This document shows positions 61,070 to 64,000 of a DNA stretch of 64,000 nt, in pieces. Source of the DNA: Candidatus Eiseniibacteriota bacterium (GTDB lineage: Bacteria; Eisenbacteria; RBG-16-71-46). A program made the position numbers and the translations under genes. The notes under the pieces are model-generated. The model had not been told where the DNA came from, made no database searches, and saw only the letters and a list, made by a program, of their open reading frames with translations. Numbering within the stretch: position 1 is the stretch's first letter; each line of letters starts with the position of its first letter. The DNA lies in assembly GCA_016178725.1 (NCBI GenBank), contig JACOSV010000018.1, forward strand, positions 1 to 64,000, in the 5' to 3' direction.

Positions 61070-62890
61070 ATGGACCCCCGACCCTTCGACACCGCCCACA
61101 TCCGCTCCATCCTCGCCACCGACTGCGGCTCGACCACCACCAAGGCGATCCTGATCGAGCGCCGTGGCGACGCGTTCCGCCTCATCGTGCGCGGCGAGGC
61201 GCCCACCACGGTCGAGGCGCCGTTCGAGGACGTGACGCGCGGCGTGCTGAACGCGGTGCGCGAGGTCGAAGAGCTCGCCGGCCGCCGCATCCTCGACGGC
61301 GACCGCATCGTCTCGCCGCAGACCGCCGACGTCGGCGTGGACCTCTACGTCTCGACCTCGAGCGCGGGCGGCGGACTGCAGATGACCGTCTCGGGGCTGG
61401 TGCTGCAGATGACGGGGGAGAGCGCGCAGCGCGCCGCGCTGGGCGCCGGCGCGATCGTGATGGACGTGATCGCGCTCAACGACGGACGGCGGCCGCACGA
61501 GAAGATCCGCCGGCTGCGCCAGCTGCGCCCCGACATGATCCTGCTCTCGGGCGGCACCGACGGCGGCGACGTGCGCCGCGTCGCCGAGATGGCCGAGATC
61601 CTCCTCGCCGCCGATCCGCGCGCGCGCCTCGGCGCCGGCTACCAGCTGCCGGTGATCTACGCCGGCAACAAGGACGCGGCCGGCGTGGTGCGCGAGACGC
61701 TCGCCGAGAAGACGGCGCTCTCCGTGGTGCCCAACCTGCGGCCGGCGATGGAGCGCGAGAACCTCGGACCCGCGCGCGACGCGATCCACGAGCTGTTCAT
61801 GGAGCACGTGATGGCGCACGCGCCCGGCTACAAGAAGCTCATGACCTGGTCGCCGGTGCCGATCATGCCGACGCCCGGCGCGGTCGGGATCATCATCGAG
61901 GCCATCGCGCGGCGGGACGGACGGTCGGTCGTGGGCGTGGACATCGGCGGCGCGACCACCGACGTCTTCTCGGTGTTCGGCGGCGTGTTCAACCGCACCG
62001 TGTCGGCGAACCTGGGCATGAGCTACTCGGTGTCGAACGTCATGGCCGAGGCCGGGCTCGCGAACATCCTGCGCTGGGTGCCGTTCGCCGTCGACGAAGA
62101 GGACCTGCGCAACCGGGTCAAGAACAAGATGATCCGCCCGACGACGATCCCGCAGACGCTCGAGGACCTGGTGATCGAGCAGGCGATCGCGCGAGAGGCG
62201 CTGCGGCTCGCGTTCGAGCAGCACAAGGCGCTCGCGGTCGGGCTCAAGGGCGTGCAGACCGAGCGCACGATCTCGGACATCATGAGCCAGAGCGCCAGCG
62301 GCGCGACGCTCGTGGACCTGCTCGACCTCGGGCTGCTGGTCGGTTCGGGCGGCGTGCTCTCGCACGCGCCGCGCCGCGCGCAGGCGGCGCTGATGATGAT
62401 CGACGCGTTCCTGCCCGAAGGCCTCACGCACCTCGCCGTCGACAGCATCTTCATGGCCCCGCAGCTCGGCGTGCTCTCGACGGTGCACGAGGCGGCGGCG
62501 ACGCAGGTGTTCGAGCACGACTGCCTGGTGCGGCTGGGCGCGGTGCTCGCGCCGATCGGCGCCGGGCGGGCGGGACAGTCGTGCGTCACGGTCGAGGTGC
62601 GCGGCCCGGGGGGATCGGGCGCGCCGGTGCGCATCGCCTACGGCGAGCTCGTGCTGCTGCCGCTGCCGGAGGAGGGGGTCGTGCGCGTGGTCGCCACACC
62701 CGAGCGCGGCTTCGACCTCGGCGCGGGCAAGGGCAAGCCGCTCGAGGCCGAGGTGACCGGCGGTGTCGTCGGCCTGATCGTGGACGCGCGCGGCCGGCGC
62801 CCGTTCGCGCTGCCCGACGCTCCCGCGGCACGCATCGCGAAGCTCAAGCAGTGGCACGCGGCGCTCGGCCTCTACGCGAGGGACATCTAG
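61070..62890 (+). CDS. glmL: GlmL/MutL-family ASKHA protein (B12 aminomutase accessory-like)
   Basis: A 606-residue protein of the glutamate mutase accessory family GlmL, related to actin/Hsp70-fold ATPases and presumed to reactivate or assemble B12-dependent aminomutases. It shows the ATP-fold phosphate loops SILATDCGSTTTKAILIERRGD near residue 9 and VGVDIGGATTDVFSVFGG near residue 286. Also seen are SSAGGGLQMTVSGLVLQMTGESAQRAALGAGA, ILLSGGTDGGDVRRVAEMAE and the central MPTPGAVGIIIEAI. No glutamate mutase (glmS/glmE) or other B12 mutase gene is in the window. It is followed by a KOW-type protein starting directly at its stop. Confidence 0.87.
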   Translation: MDPRPFDTAHIRSILATDCGSTTTKAILIERRGDAFRLIVRGEAPTTVEAPFEDVTRGVLNAVREVEELAGRRILDGDRIVSPQTADVGVDLYVSTSSAGGGLQMTVSGLVLQMTGESAQRAALGAGAIVMDVIALNDGRRPHEKIRRLRQLRPDMILLSGGTDGGDVRRVAEMAEILLAADPRARLGAGYQLPVIYAGNKDAAGVVRETLAEKTALSVVPNLRPAMERENLGPARDAIHELFMEHVMAHAPGYKKLMTWSPVPIMPTPGAVGIIIEAIARRDGRSVVGVDIGGATTDVFSVFGGVFNRTVSANLGMSYSVSNVMAEAGLANILRWVPFAVDEEDLRNRVKNKMIRPTTIPQTLEDLVIEQAIAREALRLAFEQHKALAVGLKGVQTERTISDIMSQSASGATLVDLLDLGLLVGSGGVLSHAPRRAQAALMMIDAFLPEGLTHLAVDSIFMAPQLGVLSTVHEAAATQVFEHDCLVRLGAVLAPIGAGRAGQSCVTVEVRGPGGSGAPVRIAYGELVLLPLPEEGVVRVVATPERGFDLGAGKGKPLEAEVTGGVVGLIVDARGRRPFALPDAPAARIAKLKQWHAALGLYARDI

Positions 62891-64000
62891 ATGGCGCACG
62901 CCTACACGCCCGGGCTCCGCGTCACCGGGCACGCGGTGATCCGCCGCGAGCGCAGGCTCCCGCTCAAGGGCGAAGTGCTGGCGCGGATCGGCGACGCAGT
63001 GGACGCCGACACGGTCGTCGCGCGCACCGAGCTTCCGGGCAACGTGCAGACGATCAACGTCGCCTCGCGGCTCGCGCTCGACCCCGCGCGCGTGCCCGAC
63101 TCGCTCGTCGCACCGGTCGGGAGCGCCGTGGCGAAGGGCGACGCGATCGCCGAAGGCAAGAGCCTCTTCGGCCTGATGAAGCAGCGCGTCGAAGCGCCGG
63201 TCGCCGGCACGATCGAGAGCGTCTCGCCGGTCACCGGACAGGTGATCCTGCGCGAGGCGCCGATCCCGGTCGAGGTCCACGCCTACGTGCGCGGCACGGT
63301 GGCCGAGGTGATCGAGGGCGAGGGCGTGGTGGTCGAAGCGGTGGGAGCCCTCATCCAGGGGATCTTCGGCGTCGGCGGCGAGACGTTCGGTCCGTTGCGC
63401 ATCGCCGCCGCCGCGCCCGACGAGGAGCTCGCCGCGGCGCGGCTCTCGGCCGAGCACCGCGGCGCGGTGGTGGTCGGCGGCTCGTACGTGTCGTACGCGA
63501 CGCTCATGCGCGCGCGCGAGCTCGGCGTCGCGGCGGTGGTGGTGGGCGGGTTCGACGACGGCGGGCTCAAGCGCCTGCTCGGCCGCGACCTCGGCGTCGC
63601 GATCACAGGCGCGGAGGACCTCGGCCTGACGTTGGTGCTGACCGAGGGCTTCGGCCGGATCCGCATGGCCGACCGCACGTGGCGGCTGCTCGCCGCGCAC
63701 GAGGGACGGCAGGCGTCGGTGAGCGGGGCGACGCAGATCCGCGCCGGCGTCCTGCGCCCGGAGATCGTGATCCCGGGCGTGGGCGAGCGCTCGGGCGACG
63801 CGACGTCGGTCGGCCGCCGCGAGACAGCATCGGATGGCGGCGCCGGCATCGAGATCGGCTCGCTGCTGCGCGTGATCCGCGAGCCGTTCTTCGGCCGGAT
63901 CGGGCGCGTCACGGCGCTCCCCGCCGAGCTCCAGCCGCTCGAGACCGAAGCGCGGGTCCGCGTCATGGAGGTCGAGTTCGCGGACGACGGCGCGCGGGCG
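62891..64000 (+). CDS. Protein with lipoyl/barrel-sandwich-like and predicted KOW domains (3' truncated by window)
   Basis: At least 370 codons, open to the window edge, starting at the ATG that abuts the glmL stop. The first 170 residues contain two barrel-sandwich-like repeats (VAPVGSAVAKGDAIAEGKS, then VEAPVAGTIESVSPVTGQVILREAP) reminiscent of biotinyl/lipoyl-type folds but without a clear modifiable Lys motif. A Rossmann-like middle part follows (AVVVGGSYVSYATLMRARELGVAAVVVGGFDD). The C-terminal visible segment (IGRVTALPAELQPLETEARVRVMEVEF) looks like a KOW/NGN-type domain. Such proteins tend to lie beside glmL. The role is unknown. Confidence 0.7.
   Translation, partial: MAHAYTPGLRVTGHAVIRRERRLPLKGEVLARIGDAVDADTVVARTELPGNVQTINVASRLALDPARVPDSLVAPVGSAVAKGDAIAEGKSLFGLMKQRVEAPVAGTIESVSPVTGQVILREAPIPVEVHAYVRGTVAEVIEGEGVVVEAVGALIQGIFGVGGETFGPLRIAAAAPDEELAAARLSAEHRGAVVVGGSYVSYATLMRARELGVAAVVVGGFDDGGLKRLLGRDLGVAITGAEDLGLTLVLTEGFGRIRMADRTWRLLAAHEGRQASVSGATQIRAGVLRPEIVIPGVGERSGDATSVGRRETASDGGAGIEIGSLLRVIREPFFGRIGRVTALPAELQPLETEARVRVMEVEFADDGARA

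Overview
The window is very GC-rich (roughly 70% by eye), densely coded, and almost entirely chromosomal housekeeping and envelope genes, mostly on the + strand and mostly coupled by ATGA, GTGA or TTGA overlaps. I see no phage, insertion sequence, CRISPR array, tRNA or rRNA. The organism is a diderm making lipid A-based LPS: BamA, Skp, nearly the whole Raetz pathway, WaaA, MsbA and heptose genes are here. It combines traits usually seen apart: an LpxC-FabZ fusion (common in the FCB group), McsA-McsB-ClpC (best known from Firmicutes), an iron-sulfur-type PurF, a short ProS and two-subunit glycine decarboxylase. My best guess is a high-GC FCB-related lineage such as Candidatus Eisenbacteria or a Gemmatimonadota-like phylum; this is inference, with no marker-gene proof.

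Layout. 1-3264: end of a purine operon (purQ', an unknown 193-residue protein, purF) and a secreted beta-propeller-like protein. 3247-3402: five 28-bp tandem repeats, the last supplying the -35 box of the lysS promoter. 3433-24131: a nearly gapless run of lysS, lolC/E-lolD, mcsA-mcsB-clpC, bamA-skp, lpxD-lpxC/fabZ-lpxA-oxidoreductase-lpxB-DUF374 acyltransferase-waaA-lpxK and nadB. 24187-27627: a Minf_1886-family protein, an MsbA-like exporter and a GT9 heptosyltransferase. 27740-31255: proS, a waaF-like gene and a GmhB phosphatase fused to a half glycosyltransferase domain. 31293-34483 (minus): an unusual pair, a membrane TPR/zinc-ribbon protein and a DUF4388/pilin-like protein. 34673-35989: asnS. 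36353-42379: a PstS-like lipoprotein, periplasmic TPR protein, two STAS proteins, ExbB, two ExbDs and TonB, closed by a clear terminator. 42546-49291: Yip1-family protein, TolC, MacA-like adaptor, MacB-like ATPase and two permeases. 49317-50111 (minus): a lower-GC secreted protein. 50159-55833: uvrA-tdh-kbl-cupin. 55903 to the end: gcvT-gcvH-gcvPA-gcvPB, two small unknowns, a GlmL-family protein and a partial KOW-type protein.

How it works together. The large run links lipoprotein transport, outer-membrane protein assembly, lipid A synthesis and protein quality control. Tdh and Kbl turn threonine into glycine and acetyl-CoA, and the glycine cleavage genes that follow can convert that glycine into one-carbon units. 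The Ton cluster looks like an energised envelope machine with its own binding protein, TPR scaffold and STAS modules. It is the best candidate here for an incompletely described system, together with the TPR/zinc-ribbon-DUF4388 pair.

Promoters read by eye are fairly uniform: TTGAnn or TTGGCC, a 17-18 bp spacer, then TAnnnT. uvrA instead has an extended -10 very close to its start codon and may be leaderless.
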